Assembly (NCBI GenBank): GCA_035048495.1
Contig: CM068546.1
Location: 33,188,674-33,252,673, forward strand
DNA length: 64,000 nucleotides
DNA from: Euptelea pleiosperma
Taxonomy: Eukaryota; Streptophyta; Magnoliopsida; Ranunculales; Eupteleaceae
Reading direction: 5' to 3'
Under the pieces are notes generated by a model. It was not told the origin of the DNA and did not search any database. It saw only the letters and a program-made list of their open reading frames with translations. The position numbers were made by a program, and so were the translations under genes. This document shows positions 13,301-28,300 of the stretch, one piece after another. Each line of letters begins with the position of its first letter. Within the stretch, counting starts at the first letter, position 1.

Positions 13301-16300
13301 GCTGTTGAAACTCTGACTTTGTGATCCAAGTACTGTCTAACGTTGGCATGTTTTTCCATTTTACAAGATGTTTCTAAAAACCTCCTTGCTTGGTGGAAAC
13401 CACTTGCTCATCCAAGATATCCTCAAATCTCTTCTCTTCTCTTAGGTATAGGCAATGGGGAAGGCAAAGGCTGAGGGGGCTGATGAGGGTAATATACTGG
13501 GTGAGGTGAGAGGTTGGCGGCTGAAGATGTTGGGTCTTGGGTAAGAACCAGATTCTCCACATTAAATGTTTAGCTGATGCCCATGTTCGATCGTAGATCC
13601 AACACATACGCATTGGAACCCGCTCGTTTCAATATCTTAAAGGGTCTTGCACTGCGAGCTTGTAATTTCTTCACGACCCTCGATGAGAATTGCTTGGGCC
13701 TCATCTGAACCATAACGTAATCACCTGCTAGAAATTCCTTATACCCGCGGTGTGAGTCAGCAGATATTTTGTATTTTTCATTAATCGCAGTAATTTGTTT
13801 CCTGATCTCTATATGCAAATCATGAATATGGCGTGCAAATGCATCGGCAGACTCAGATGGCCTATGTGTAACTGACATGGGAATGAGGTCTATAGGCTTC
13901 CTAGGTTAATAACCATTGGCGATTTCGAATGGACTCATGCTAGTTGTCTTATTGACTGAACTATTGTATGCAAACTCGGTTACAAACAATATGGAATCCC
14001 ATGACTTGACATGATCAGCCACAAGATATCTCAACAGATTACCTAAGATCCGATAGGTCACCCAGTCTGACCTCCAAAAACAACTCACGAACTTAACATC
14101 TCGATTAGACACTAGCAGGTGGGCTACAATAATAGATGGATGGACCTCACATGACTGGTTTTGGTATCTTATTGTACCATCTTCAATAACATTAGTGAAT
14201 TCTGTTGTTTGAGTCATAGTAGCAATGAGAAAGACCTGCAGTCCACTGCATTTATTATGATATAATAGGGAAAGGATGCTATAAAAGTGAGATTGAGGTG
14301 AGAAGAGATGTATTCCCTATCCAAGAAATAAACGAACGTTAGTACATCCATAAAAAAAAGTCCCCATTTATTTTTGGTAGTTAAGCCTGTTTTTAAAGAG
14401 ATCAGTAACTTGGTGAAGGCGGGTTTTGAACCCAGGTCTATAGTATCATCACCCACAATCTTTACCAACTGAGCAAGCTGGCAAATTGAAGGAATGTTCT
14501 AGAAAAAGGGCATGGGACTCTTATATCTAACTCTTCAACAATGATAAAAAAAGTAACCTAATAACCTAAGACTTGTCAAAAAGGAAAAAAAAACCCAAGG
14601 CTCACAAAAACTCATTATTCAACTAAAGAAAATAAGTAGTAATCCCGTCTTGGATCTCCTCCCTGTCTATATTTTGGCTATAATTCACTCAATGTGTTCA
14701 CATTACATAATAATCGTCTCGTTGGCAAGCTAATTAATTAAGCATCGCATGAAGGCATTCAAACCATTTTTGACTCAAAAGAATATGGAAACAAGTGACG
14801 AGAGTGGACTGCGTCAGTCTTCTCTTTTTCTTTTTTATGTCTTGCATAAACCTTTTCTCATGAAGTGTGTGTTCTGCTGCTCCTCGGGTGCGCTATAATA
14901 TGGTGCTTCTTCCTGTTTTGTGGCTATATGTTTGACATTGTGGCCATGGTAGGGACATGATATTCTTACAGAGTTTTGAGTCAGACTGCATCCTCTTGGA
15001 TCCAACTCGGTCATGATTTTGGTGATTCTGACTGTATGAGTCATGTTTGACTTGGTGATGTTTCTGAATGTCTATCTCCAAAGTTATTATTCCTGTGAGC
15101 TAATCACAATTTCTCATTCTTCTATTGCAGGTATTGCTTATCAGGATCCTCTGATTCTATGATCAGGTAATGTTTTCTATCACATATTATTTCTTATAGG
15201 GAATGTAAGGAAAACGTCGTATTATTCAGACTTGCAATTTTCGTGCGCCACATTGTTAGGTCCAAATGGTTTTGACCATAGTTAATTGGACAGTTGCTCT
15301 CTCATGCTTACCATGTTTTTGAAAGCAGGCCATATATTTAATAGTTATAACCATCTTGTTCCAGTTATATTAATGTGTGTGCAAGTAAAAATACAAGTTT
15401 ATGAGCAAAAGAATTAAAATTTCTGTGGTTTGGAAGAATATGGAATACTTGGTCAAATTTTCAACTTTAATTGGATATTTGGTTGTTTTGCCTCTCTACT
15501 GGACTGGAAATTGGAGATGAACAGCAGCTAATGTGTTAGTATGCAGTGATTAGGTGCAACAAACCTATACACGCAAAACGAACAGAAAGAAGATGATTAG
15601 TGCTGGAGATGGCATTATGAGTCTTTGATGTTCCACAGAAGTTAAACTTCATTTTCTTGTATCACTAACATCCCAGATCAAGGGCTTGTAATGAAACACA
15701 TGCTGGCTTTATCAACTGGACAGAAGCAACTGTTATTGCAAACCTGGGAATAATGAAATAAAAATTATCAATACAAGTTTGATATCCTGAAATAAATACA
15801 ATACATTAGTTAAATGCCCAATCTGGACACAAGGCCATCTATTATTCGGGCGACTAATATTGATACTACAAACCAGGTTTAGGTTTCTTCTACTTTGATA
15901 GATTTTTTAATTAATGATTCATATCGGGCTTCCTTGTTTTGTTTTCTTTCCTCATTTGCTCTCAAGCAAGAATTCCCTACTCTAGAAAACAATTATTGGT
16001 TTGAAAGCCTATATTGAGTCTAGCAGAAGCCTGGATAAATACCAAAAAAGGGCATTTTACCTTTGTGGCGTACCTATTTGTCATTGGTAGTATGCATATA
16101 TTGAATGTCATAGAGGAAACTTTTGTAGTGCTTCATGTAATGATTGAATTTGGTATCTCACTTTCTTAGATTATGGGATCTCGGTCAGCAACGATGTGTG
16201 CATTCCTATGCTGTGCATACAGACTCTGTTTGGGCACTTGCCAGCACACCCTCATTTAGTCATGTTTATAGTGGTGGACGGGACCTTTCTGTAAGTAATA

Positions 16301-19300
16301 AATTCGTAAAGAGCTCAACTAATGCGAATCTCTCATAACATGTTCTACTTCCCAACTTTCTGTTTTAACTTGCTGTAATACTGTTTTGGATGCTATCTCA
16401 GTTATACCTTACAGACTTGGCGACAAGAGAGAGCCTTTTGCTTTTCACAAAGGACCACCCTATTTTGCAACTTGCACTGCATGATGATAGCATATGGGTT
16501 GCAACAACAGATTCGTCTGTACATAGGTGGCAAGCTGAAGGACGTAACCCTCAGAAGGTTTTTCAAAGAGGTGGTTCATTCTTGGCTGGCAACTTATCCT
16601 TCACTAGAGCCAGGGCTTGCTTAGAAGGATCCACTCTTGTAAGTCATACATGTTACCTATTTATTCTATTGCAAATGCTGGTATACTTTTAATGTCTTTC
16701 TCTGTTGAAGGCAAAAGTTTAGGTATCACCATTTCTTGCTTTAAGAATGAAATCAAAATATCCTTCAGATTCCATTCTCGACTAATTGCCAGGTCCCCTT
16801 TTTGATATTTTGATCTCTGGACTCTGGCTACTTGAAATTCTATCATAATATGCTCTAATAATAAGCCAAGACTTTGGGATTTTTCTCTTTTCGTATACAT
16901 GTGTAGCACTTGGGTCTTTTTATCTAGCTACTAATAAAACATGATTTCTTATGATCATTAGATGGTTCTACATAGAACCGTCGTTGGAACCTTTTATTTT
17001 TTTCCACAAGATTTCTTGAGATTGAACAATGCCTTTCCTCTTTTATGGTTGAGTGGATCGCATTTTTTCATGGGTGTTAGAAGAGTTGTTTGTGATGTGC
17101 TGGATGTGTAGGGGTATTACTGTCTTTTTGACAATTTTCAATTGAGATAATATATTGTGTGGAGTTGACTAGGACATTAAGCCAGTTCTACTTATCTTCC
17201 CTCAACTCTTCATTCTTTCTTTTAATGCTCTAACCCAACTTACATGGTATCAGAGTAGAGTTTTGATACCTTGAGGAAACCCTAATCCTGTCATCTTTTC
17301 CAAGTTCGTCTTCTCTTTCTTTTCTTGAGAATCAAGTTATCAAGTTTGGTGTTAATGGTGCTGCCGTGAACAGTACCCTGTGAATAGTCTTGTGAACAAT
17401 ATTTTTTGTTAAAGCTAGGCTCACTTTAGAGGTTGTCGCAAGGCTAGGGTTTTGCTCAAATAGGGTTTGATAAAAAAAGGTTGCCGCAATGTATGTAAAG
17501 GCTTCCGCCCCTGGAGGTGTTTTTGGTGCTGTCTACAGCTCCTACAATATTCTTTTGTGCTTGTTGTTGATGTTCAACCCTTGAAGAGTCCTTGAAGTGT
17601 TGTTAGTGATGCCCGATGTGTGTTGGTGCTATTTCGGCCTTTGAAGTGTAATTAGAGTGGTGTTTGTTGCTATGGGGGTTGCTAGGTGTTTGTTTTAGTA
17701 GTGGTGACGTGTGGTGCTGCTGTAGATGCTACCAAGTGTTCGTTTTAATAGCTGTCTGAAGTTGTAATCCTTTGGTGGTGCATTGTGATGAGAGCAAGGC
17801 TAGTATGACGATGCCATGTTTCTTTAATATTCGTATGACTTCCATTAAGTAGTATTTGTTCATTGGGTTAAATTTGTAGAGGTTTTTCTTAAAGCCAAAG
17901 GAAAACTGAAGTATTTGACTGAAAATAGATTAAAATTTGATGCCAGTAACTATTCGGAATGGATGCAGGAAAATGCTCAAATCATGACTTGGTTATAGAA
18001 CAATATGGATCCCAAGATTAGTATTAATTTGATGTTCTTGAATTTTGTCAAGGAGATATGAGAATATATTAGAAAGATGTACTCTGTTGAGAATAACATT
18101 ACCATGAAATATCGATTGGCTGAGGAATACTTTAATTTGTGGAAAGATGATAAGACACTTACCGACTACTATTCACCTTTGCAGAATATCCGGAATGAGT
18201 TGAATGTATACCAACCTCTTACCTCCAATTTAGAACATCAACGCAAGTAGTGCGAAGATTTTGATATTGCTCAATTTTTTTATGGACTTAAGCCAGAATA
18301 TGAGCAGCTAGGGCTTAAATTTTAGGAACTACGGAGCTTCATAGTATGACCGAAGTATTTTCTTGTTTCGGTGGTGCTAGTCTTGGTGGTCGTGGATGTG
18401 GTGGTGGACGAGGTGGTAGATGAGGTCGAGATTCACGGGAAGGTCATTGACGAGGTCATGGTGGATCTCGTAAGTGTATTCATTGTGGTATGGAGGGTCA
18501 TACTATGGATTATTGGACCTTTATGGAAAACCAACAAATTGGGCCAATCATGTTTCTTACAGTGATAGTGGAAATTCTACTATGATTTCAGTAGCGATTG
18601 CTACACCTCGGCAGCTAGCTACCTCAGCTAATATGATGACGATCTCGTGCGAAGAGTATTTCAAACTCAGTCAGCTACAACAGTCTGATGCTTTCTCTAA
18701 TATTGCCACTTTTGCGTATTCGGTATTGCATGTCTTGCTTTCTAAGTGTTTGGGTCTTCTTCTCCGTGGGTTAGTGATTTTGGAGTTTCAAATCACATGA
18801 CCGGGACTCTAGGTGTGCTCTCCTCCATCCAATATACTGCTTCTTATTTAAAGTGTGTAACATTAGCTGATGACACTACATCTATAGTGTTTGGTATAGG
18901 TTTTACTTCTCCTAATCCAACTCTAACTTTATCTTCCGTTTTGTATGGTCCTAAGTTTCCTTTGTCTCATGTCTGTTAGTCAACTCACAAAATCTCTGAA
19001 TTGTTCTGTTACATTTTATCCTTCTTTTTTGTGTTTCAGGATCTCAAGATGAAGATTGGTGGAGAGCGTGAGTCTGGTGGTCTATACTATCTTAATTGTG
19101 GTGGAGAGACAACTGTGTTTTAAATGACATCCCTTACACCGCATCATTATCATTTTAGACTTGGCATCCCTCCTTATCTTCGTTGTAGTTGATGGCTCTG
19201 TCCTTGAGTAATGTGTCCAAATTATATTGTGAGTCGTGTCAGTTAGGTAAACACCATCATGTTTCATAATCATTAGGATTATCCTTCCTGTGTCGAATCC

Positions 19301-22300
19301 TTTTCTTTAGTTCATTTAGATGTTTGGGGTCCCATTTGGAATACCTCTCGAAATGGTTTCAAGTATTTTGTTACATTTGTTGATGATTATTCAAGAATGA
19401 CGTGGTTATATTTGATGAAAGATCATTCTGAACTTTTTTCTATATTTCAATTGTTTCATGCTAAAATCAAAACTCATTTTTGGTTTGCCTTTTCACGTAT
19501 TTAGATTTTATAATGCAAAAGAATATGATTGATTGTCATTTCGTTCTTATCTTGAATCTCATGGTATTTTGCATCAAATTTCATGTTCCCATATACCTTA
19601 TCAAAACAAGGTAACCAAAAGGAAGAATAGACACGTGCTTGAAGTTACTAGTGTTCTTCTATTTGAGGTGAAAGTCCTTAAAATCTTTTGGAGCGATGTA
19701 GTTTTTACAACATGTTATCTCATCAATCATATTCCCATGTCATTTTTTCAAGGCCAGTCTTCGTATTATATTCTATTTCCGGACAATCCATTATTTTCCT
19801 CGTCTCTATGAGTTTATAGGTGTATGTTTTGTTCAACGCTTGTGTCCTGGATCTGATAAACTTGATCCTGTGCTATTAAATGCATCTTTTTGGGATATTC
19901 TCGTACTCAAAAAGGATGTTGACATTATGACCCTGTTTCTTATAAATACTTTGTTTGTCCAGATGTTACTTTTTTTTAACATGTTCCATTCTTTTCTGAT
20001 AAATGTCCTTTGGTTGAGTTTGTGTCTCCACCTCTTCCACTTCCTGTTGGGGTTAGTGGTTTTTCTTCGTCGGATGTGCAGGTTTCAATTGCTCCACCAC
20101 TTTGCATGTATTTATGCCGTAAGCATCTTGCCTCTAATCAAATGTTGGCTCTAGACTCTTGTCATTGACTTTTCCGTCGACAAATCCTCTATCCTCTACA
20201 TCGTTTCTGGATCTCCCTATTGCTTTACGCAAAGGTACACGTTCTTCTACCCAAGACCCTCCTTCCAAGGTTGTGGCTTTTGCTCACTTGTCTCCATCCT
20301 ATCGTGCATTTGTTGTATCTATTTCTTCTATATCTATTCTTAACAGTGTTCATGAAGCTCTTTCTTGTTTTGGTTGGCAGAATGCAATTATTGCTGGGAT
20401 GAATTCTTTTTACTCCAATGATACATGAGAACTTGTCCTGTTACCTCTAGGGAAGTAGGTGGTTGGCTGTAGTTGGGTGTACACCATGAAGTTTCTCTTT
20501 GATGGGTCTGTTGAACGGTTAAAGACATGCCTTTTTGCCAAAGGCTACACTCAGGCTTATGGCATTGACTACTATGAGATTTTCTTAATGTTGCTCTCTC
20601 TGTAGTCAAGGCGCGTGCCTCAGGCGCAAGGCACACCTAAAGCGCCTTAGAAGGGTCAAGGCGAGATGCGTTTAGTATGGCGCGCGCCTTATGCTCCAGG
20701 CGCGCGCCTCAAACTAGGCTCCAGGCACATCAAGCGCGTGCCTCACTAAAATACATGTTTTTTTGTAAAAAAATTTGTTCTCTTGCCTTTTATATTAAAC
20801 ATTGTTATGATAGGCGAGATACAATTGAACCTATCTCATTGAAAGACATTGATGAAAGCAATGAATGACTACTTGGGGAGATGGAAACAGAATATGGAGT
20901 AGCTGAAGATGAATTGGTGTTTGAGGATGATAGCTTGACATGGAGTGTTGTTGCGAGAGTTGCTGGAGTTGGTGAATCAACATCAAATACTAGATCACAA
21001 TCAAAGTCAAGAGTAAGAGCAAGGGCTTTAACAAGGGAGCCGGAAGAGGAAGAGGCCAATTCGAAGGAGATAGAAGAAGAAGAATATATTGAGGAGGCTA
21101 ACACATCTGATGATGATGTGATGAAGCTAATGATTATATTTTAAATGATGACGATGTTAACTAGAACTGATTGTGGGCTATTTGAAATTTTGAATAGTTG
21201 CTATCTTTTATGTTTAATGGCTTTTTGATTACTTGTTTTGTATTTAGATAATGACAATGTTAACTAGAATTACTTTTGGGTTACTTGAGATTTTCGACAT
21301 TTGCTATCTTTTATGTTTTATAGCCTAATGATACTTTTTTTGTTATTTTTTGATATTTTTCTTTATTATTTTATTATTTTATATTTCTTATATTTATTAT
21401 AATTTTTAATATTGCACCTCGCTTCAATCAGGCGCGTGCCTCGCTTTGCGCCTTAAGTACGCCACCTCTAGCGCCTTGCGCCTTTAACTACCTTGGTTGC
21501 TATGATTGTTTCAGCTTGTGTTATGATCTCTTTAGCTGTTAATTTGGGTTTGGCCATTATTTCAGCTGGATGTGGAAAATTCCTTCTTGCATGGTCTCTT
21601 GCAAGAGGAGGTGTATATGGAGCAACCTTCGAGGTTTGTTGCTCAGAGGGAGTCTGGAAGTATTTGCTGCTTGGAAAAAAGCGAATTATGGGCTGAAGCA
21701 ATCTCCACAAGCTTGGTTTGATTGCTTTAGTGAAGTTGTTATTTAGTTTGGATTGCAGTAGTGCCACTGAGATTACTCTGTGTTTACACGGAAGAGTGAA
21801 AGAGGAACCATAGTGTTGGTGGTATATGTGGATGATATAGTGGTGATAGGGGATGATAGTGAAGGATTTAGGATGAAAGCTTCCTAGGGATTGAAGTTGC
21901 GAGATTGAGCCGTGGGATCAGTTTATCTTAGAGGAAGTATATTTTGGACCTTCTAGTTGAAAACGGTTTATCGGGATCAAGACTACTTGACATACCTATG
22001 GATCCTAATACTAAGCTTGTGGTAGACCAGGAGGATTTGTTTGATGATCTAGGTAGATATCGGAGGTTAGTTGGTAAACTGAATTATTTGACTATCACTC
22101 GACCATATATTTCCTTTGTTGTTAGTGCAGTGAGCCAGTTTATGCAGTTACCACGAGTTCCATATTGGGATGGAAGTGAGATACTTGAAAGGAGCTCCTG
22201 GTTGTGGATTGTTTAATAGGTTTAATGGACATCTCTGTGTAGTGGTTATACAAATGCTGATTGAGCTGGTTTTCCATATGATAGAAGGTTATTACAGGTT

Positions 22301-25300
22301 ATTGCACTTTCCTAGACGACAATCACTCTGATTTGGAAATCAAAAAGCAATCTGTGGTGCTCGTTCGAGTGTTGAAACTGAATATAGAGTAATAGTTGCG
22401 AGTTAACGTGGTTGAAACACCTCCTTCAGGAGTTGGGTGTTGATGTCGATTCTCCGATGAAGTTGCATTGTTATAATCAAGCATCTATCCATATAGCTTG
22501 TAACCTAGTATTTCATGAACGAACAAAACATGTTGAGGTGGATTGTACTTTATTAGAGAAAGGTTGTGTGGCGATATTTCTACCCCGTAAGTGAAGTCTG
22601 AAGATCAATTAGCGGATTTATTCACTAAGCTCTTTTTTAGAGTCTTATGGATTACATTTGTTCTAAGCTGGAGTTACAAGATGTTTACTCTCTAGCTTGA
22701 GTGGAAGTGTTAGAAGAGTTATTTGTAAGTGCTAGATGTTAGGGGTATTATTGTCTTTTTGACACATTTCAATAATATAATATATTGTGGGAGTGGACTA
22801 GGACATTAAGCCAGTTCGACTTCTCCTCTTCTCTCAACTCTTCTTTCTCTCTTCTCAAAGCTCTAATTTAACTTACAATGGGAAAGTTAGTAGCTAAGCC
22901 TACTAAGCAAAATCTTGAGTGGATTTTATTTCCATAACAAACCATCCATATACGATGCATGTATAATTTTTTGGGATAAGTCTCAATATACCTTATGGTG
23001 CCTTTTATTTTTAACTATTGGAAATGATGTAAATTCAAAAAGGAAAGAAAAATTTAAAAAAAGAAAATCTAGTGCTGACCATCAGTCTAACAATATATTG
23101 GTAGTTTTCTTTTCAAGGCATTCTTACTTTTCTTTTTTCCTTTTAAATTCTTTCTCAAGTACACAAATTCAAAAAAGTGTCAAGGCAGGGAAAATTGGTT
23201 ATTGAAATCTTTGTTGAATTTTGGATATGTTTATACCTTTTTCTTATAGTTGGGGGAAGCCAAAGAGAGCTTCCATTTTTTCTTTTATTTTCTGTTTAAT
23301 GATATCATTTCTATTTTTGATTTGCACTCTGGTTTTGATACTAGTAATGCTTTGATGTACATTCTAACAATCTGAATTTGCTCTGTTCTTTTGGTCAGTT
23401 AAGTCAACAGTAGTTCAGAAGTCCTTGCTGTCTTGTGGATGTTATGCAACTTTCTTTTATTTTGGCATGGTATTGACAGTTTAGCATTTTTCCAGGTTCC
23501 AGTTTACAAGGGACCCTCCTTTACTATACCTGGAACTCCGGGAATTGTGCAGCATGAAATCTTGAATAATAGAAGGCATGTACTGACTAAGGTATTATGA
23601 TGCGTACAACTACATTTCCATGCCATAAAAATTACTTCTGTCAATACCAATTGATAGTCTTGATTTAAGGAGCTTGTCTTTTTTCTTTTCCCGTTTTTTA
23701 GAGAAGTGCTTGTCTTCGCGAGTATAATTTCTTCAACCTATTATCTTTGTACTTCTCTTTCATAGGATACTGCAGGTTCAGTGAAGCTATGGGAGATCAC
23801 CAGGGGCATTGTGGTTGAGGACTATGGCGAGGTTTTATGAGTAAAATTGTTCCCTATGTTCCATTGTTGACTAGACTGAAATTATTGTTAACCCTGTGAA
23901 TATGTCGGAGGGTAAAAAGTACCGAAACAATAATTTTGAAGTTTTCTGTTCTGGGATTTCTGCTATTAACATTCATGCCTATAATGGCAATCTTGCAGGT
24001 TTCGTTTGAAGAGAAGAAGGAAGAACTTTTTGAGATGGTATAGATACTAAGATATTTAAACTTAAATGTTGTATAAAACTTTTGTCTTGCAAAATTTAAG
24101 CGAACATTCCTTTCTGACTTCTCCAGGTCAGTATTCCTGCATGGTTCACTACGGATACTAGGCTTGGAAGCTTGTCTATCCATTTGGACACCCCACAGTG
24201 CTTTTCTGCAGAGATGTATTCTATTGATCTGAACACTGTGGGGGTAACTGAGGATCACAAGGTAAATCTATTTGGTGATATGGTTTTATGGTTTAGTTTA
24301 TTATTATCTGTTGCTATTTACTGATACCGTACTAATCTGATCTTGATGAAAAATAATCATATGCAGTAGGCTGAATATAATATCCTCCATTATACAGTAA
24401 AATAATCCTATTTGTTACCTAACTAGCTCAGTTGGTTTGTTGAAGGGCTTTTCTTCATCATTTTCCCGTGTAAAGTGGGGTTTACCCTTTGTTTAATACA
24501 AACAGTTACACTTATGACAAAAATATGGTATCCTTCCTTGAGCATACATCTGGAATATCATCATCATCTAAGTCTCGTCCTAAATATTTTGGGTCAACAT
24601 TCCTGAAGTATATATAAGAGATACTGAAATATGGAAAGGCCATAACATTTATATAATATTTGTAGGATATATATCCAGCAATTAACAAATTTATTTGTGA
24701 AAAATGTTCTAGACCTTGTATTGTAGAGAGACTAAAAGGCATCGCGAAGTTATCATTCGTCCTATTAATATATCACTAATTCCCTATCATGTCCTCGAAC
24801 CCATAAACTATGAGTTGCCAACTGTCTGGGCTTCTTAATTGATTGGGTGATTCACAAATGTTTCACTATGTTTATCGTGTTAAACTGTCGGGGCCTCTGA
24901 ATCCTCGTTGGCCACAATCTTATGTACAGTTGCTATATGCTAAAATGCAGTGGTTCCATATAGAGTTATTTTCCTTTTGGGAATTGAGGTTACTTTCTTT
25001 CATAACCAAGAAGCTTGGTGTAAGTGGATCTTACCGCAGCCTAATAGCTACTGCCTTAATACAGATGGCTCTATTAGAGCCATGGGTGCTGAATCCATTC
25101 CACTACCGATTCTTGAAATTTCAAGGGTATTGAAGTGGCTTGTGAACAAGGTATTCCAGAAATTCTAATAGCTACGGATTCTATAGAAGCTGCCAGTGTT
25201 AAAGGTATCTCAAAAGGGTCATGGAGAGCTATAGCCAGGCTTATAAATGTTCACGAATACTTCTTTTCTTGGGAAATTATTCATGTTTGGAGAGAGACTG

Positions 25301-28300
25301 ACGGAGGAGCCAATTTGCTAAATTTTATAATTCTTTAAATATTGTAATTTTGTTTCCTCTTGATTTCCTTACACTTCTTCAAGTGATTCTTGAAGAAGAT
25401 GCCAAGGGTTGTAAATGTTTGGAATTGCAATGTATATGCTTTTTTTATCTTCTGGCTGGGGTCTTGCAACCCCAGCTTATCTGTTTGTAGACAACCCACG
25501 CTTCAGAATTTAAGTATGGTGGCTGGGGACTTTTTCACCATCTCAGTCAACCAATTAACCAGCAAAACCATAAACCAAGCTCAAGTAAAAGCAACTATTT
25601 GGGATGCTTTTTAACATGTGCAGTGGAATAAGTGGGGACACATTTTATTAATCAATTAGTCAATATTTGTTCAATACTTAAGTTCAATCTTCTGATTACA
25701 AAATAATAGCAAAATCATAAACAAAGCTCAAGTAAACGCAAAAGGGCTTTTTTTGGGATAAATAAATGGAACAAAGGCATTTTGGAGTTGATAGAAAAGA
25801 AGTAAAGAACCCAAATGTGAAAATAGGGAATAAGTGGGGACACATTTTATTAATCAATTAGTCAATATTTGTTCAATACTTAAGTTCAATCTTCTGATTA
25901 CAAAATAATAGCAAAATCATAAACAAAGCTCAAGTAAACGCAAAAGGGCTTTTTTTGGGATAAATAAATGGAACAAAGGCATTTTGGAGTTGATAGAAAA
26001 GAAGTAAAGAACCCAAATGTGAAAATAGGGGTTGAGAATTTCTCGTTGGATGTGTTTTCCCCCCTTAGCCTCTTCTTCTCCTTCGTGCCTTCTTCCAAAT
26101 CTTTTTACCTAGTTTCATCTCTATCATGCCAAATTGCCAACTGAGATTCCACATCAAAGATTAATTTTATGATCACGGCCATGCATCTTGTTTAAATCAT
26201 GGATTTGAGGGCTTCATAGTTATTCTTTCTTAGGTGGTGAAAGTAGGAACTTAGGGTTTGAAAGAGAGAAGAGAAAGAGAGAAGAAAGAGAGAGAAGAGT
26301 GAGAAAGGGGGAGCATGTATGTTTCCTACATGACTCCAAACTCATTTATGTAAAAAGGGACTACATGGACAAGTATGCCCTTACAACTCATCATAGTATT
26401 ACAATACTACCCTGACAACACTCCCCCTCAAGATGGTGTGTAGATATCTATCACGCCCATCTTGTAGAGACACATGTATAGCTGATGACTAGGAACCCCC
26501 TTAGTGAACACATCTGCTTATTGTTTTTTCGTTGTCAGAAAAGGGGTACGAACTTCCCCAGTAACAATCTTCTCTCGTATGAAGTGTCGATCTACTTTAA
26601 CGTGCTTTGTTCGATCACGCTGGACTGGATTATGAGCAATACTTATTGCTGCCTTATTATCACAATACAAGCTCACAGAGTCTATAATGGGGAACCCTAG
26701 TTTAGCCACTAAAATCTTCAACCACAACATTTCACACAAGCCATGAGCCATAGCTTGAAACGCAACCTCTGCATTGGATCATGCCACAACAGGTTGCTTC
26801 TTGCTTCTCCATGTCACAAGATTACCTCCAACAAATGTGCAGTACCTCGATGTGGATCTTCTGTCATCCTTGGCACCTACCCAATCTGAATCAGTGTATG
26901 ACTCTACTCTCATGTGACTGAGTGCATATACTGACTTATCACACTGACCGCATATGCAATATCTGGTCGGTCAAAGAGATAAATCAATCTCGTAAAAAAA
27001 AAAAAACTCCCGACTAATCTTTGAAAGCTCTCAATGTCCTTCAGTAACTCACCACTTGTGGTTTTGTTCTATAGGTGTCCAAGGATCTGGCTCCTAATTT
27101 TCTAGTGTCCTTTAGCAAATCAGGGACATACTTCCTTTGAGAAATGAAGTCCTTCTTTTGATCTTGCAACCTCTATGCCCAGAAAATACTTTAGGAGCCC
27201 TAAATCCTTTATCTCAAATTCACCATATAAATACGTTTTTAGCTTTGCAACTTCTTTAACATGCCAATCACAATGATATGATCCGCATAGACAATGAGGG
27301 CAGTAGTGCTCTTTCCATGATGCTTAACAAACAAGGTATGATCAGCCTAGCTTTGGATATAACCTATATTCTTCATTGCTCGGGTAAACCTTTCAAACCA
27401 TGCTCTGGGATACTGCTTGTCCATGCAAGGACTTCTTCAGTCTGCAAACTCTTACATCACCTCCTGCTGGTAAGAATCCTGGAGGAGGAAACATGTCCAC
27501 TTCTTTTAGATCCCCATGAAGAAGTGCATTCTTCACATCAATCTGATATAAAAAAACAAATGATTTGCAGCAAGAGATATGAGCACCTTTATGGACTTCA
27601 GTTTTGCAACTGGGGCAAATGTCTCCACGTAATTAATGCCATATGTTTGCAAATATCCTTTGGCTGCCAATTTCGCCTTGTACCTTTCTACTGACCCATC
27701 TACCTTGTACTTCACAATGTACACCTATCTGCATCCTGCTGGTTTCTTTCCTCTAGATAAGTCAACCAGTTCCCAGGTATTGTTCTTTTCTAAGGCTCTC
27801 ATTTCTTCAACTATTGCATCCTTCCACTTAGGATGCTTCAACCCTTCTACCACAGAGGAAGGAATAGAAATGGTAGACAACAAAGTAACAAATGACCTGT
27901 TGCCTGTAGTAGGGAGACAAGGCCTCATACGACACCGTTACTGAGGGGGTGTTGAGTACAATTCCTTGTACCCTTTCTAAGAGCAATATGAAGGTCAGAA
28001 GCACAGACATCAGTGACAGTTAATAACAAGAAAAACTTGCACAAAAGACTCAGAGGGTAAGGTATTACCTAGATCCAAGGATGGTACAACCGAGTAGGGA
28101 GCAGTTGTGGCCTTCTGCTAGACTTTAAGCTCCCCCTGAGCACCAGCAATACTGTCATACTTAGTAGTAGTTCGGTCAGTCATATCGACCAAGAAAGTGG
28201 GTGTTGGAAGAAAAGCAGGGAGTGACACACTTACAGAGGCATACCTCTCTTCACTACTTTTCTCCCCTTGAAGAGAGGCGGGGAGAAAGAAAGGGGTATG

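Larger units (their letters stand above)
17075..22877 (+). mobile_element. Ty1/copia retrotransposon, full length but dead
   Basis: The LTRs are 17075-17244 and 22708-22877, both 170 bp, TGTTAG to TTACA. They are flanked by a perfect 5-bp duplication ATGGG (17070-17074 and 22878-22882). A primer site TGGTATCAGAG (initiator tRNA-Met type) follows the left LTR, and a purine tract TTGAGTGGAAG precedes the right one. In order there are gag (about 17930-18360), a CX2CX4HX4-type knuckle region ([14 protein letters not shown], about 18475), protease/GAG-preintegrase, integrase ([22 protein letters not shown], about 19310-19420), reverse transcriptase with YVDDIVV (about 21818-21840), and RNase H ([11 protein letters not shown], about 22515-22550). 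Many stops and frameshifts occur. The LTRs differ at roughly one site in six by eye, so it is old. It sits in the WDR48 intron 16639-23495. Confidence 0.95.

Noticed and set aside
20881..21144. Stand-alone acidic protein gene
   Set aside because: It looks like the tail of a hAT transposase within a nested element. The rest of the transposase is missing.
24415..24500. tRNA- or SINE-like CTAGCTCAGTTGG
   Set aside because: Only an A-box-like word is present. No B box and no target duplication were found.
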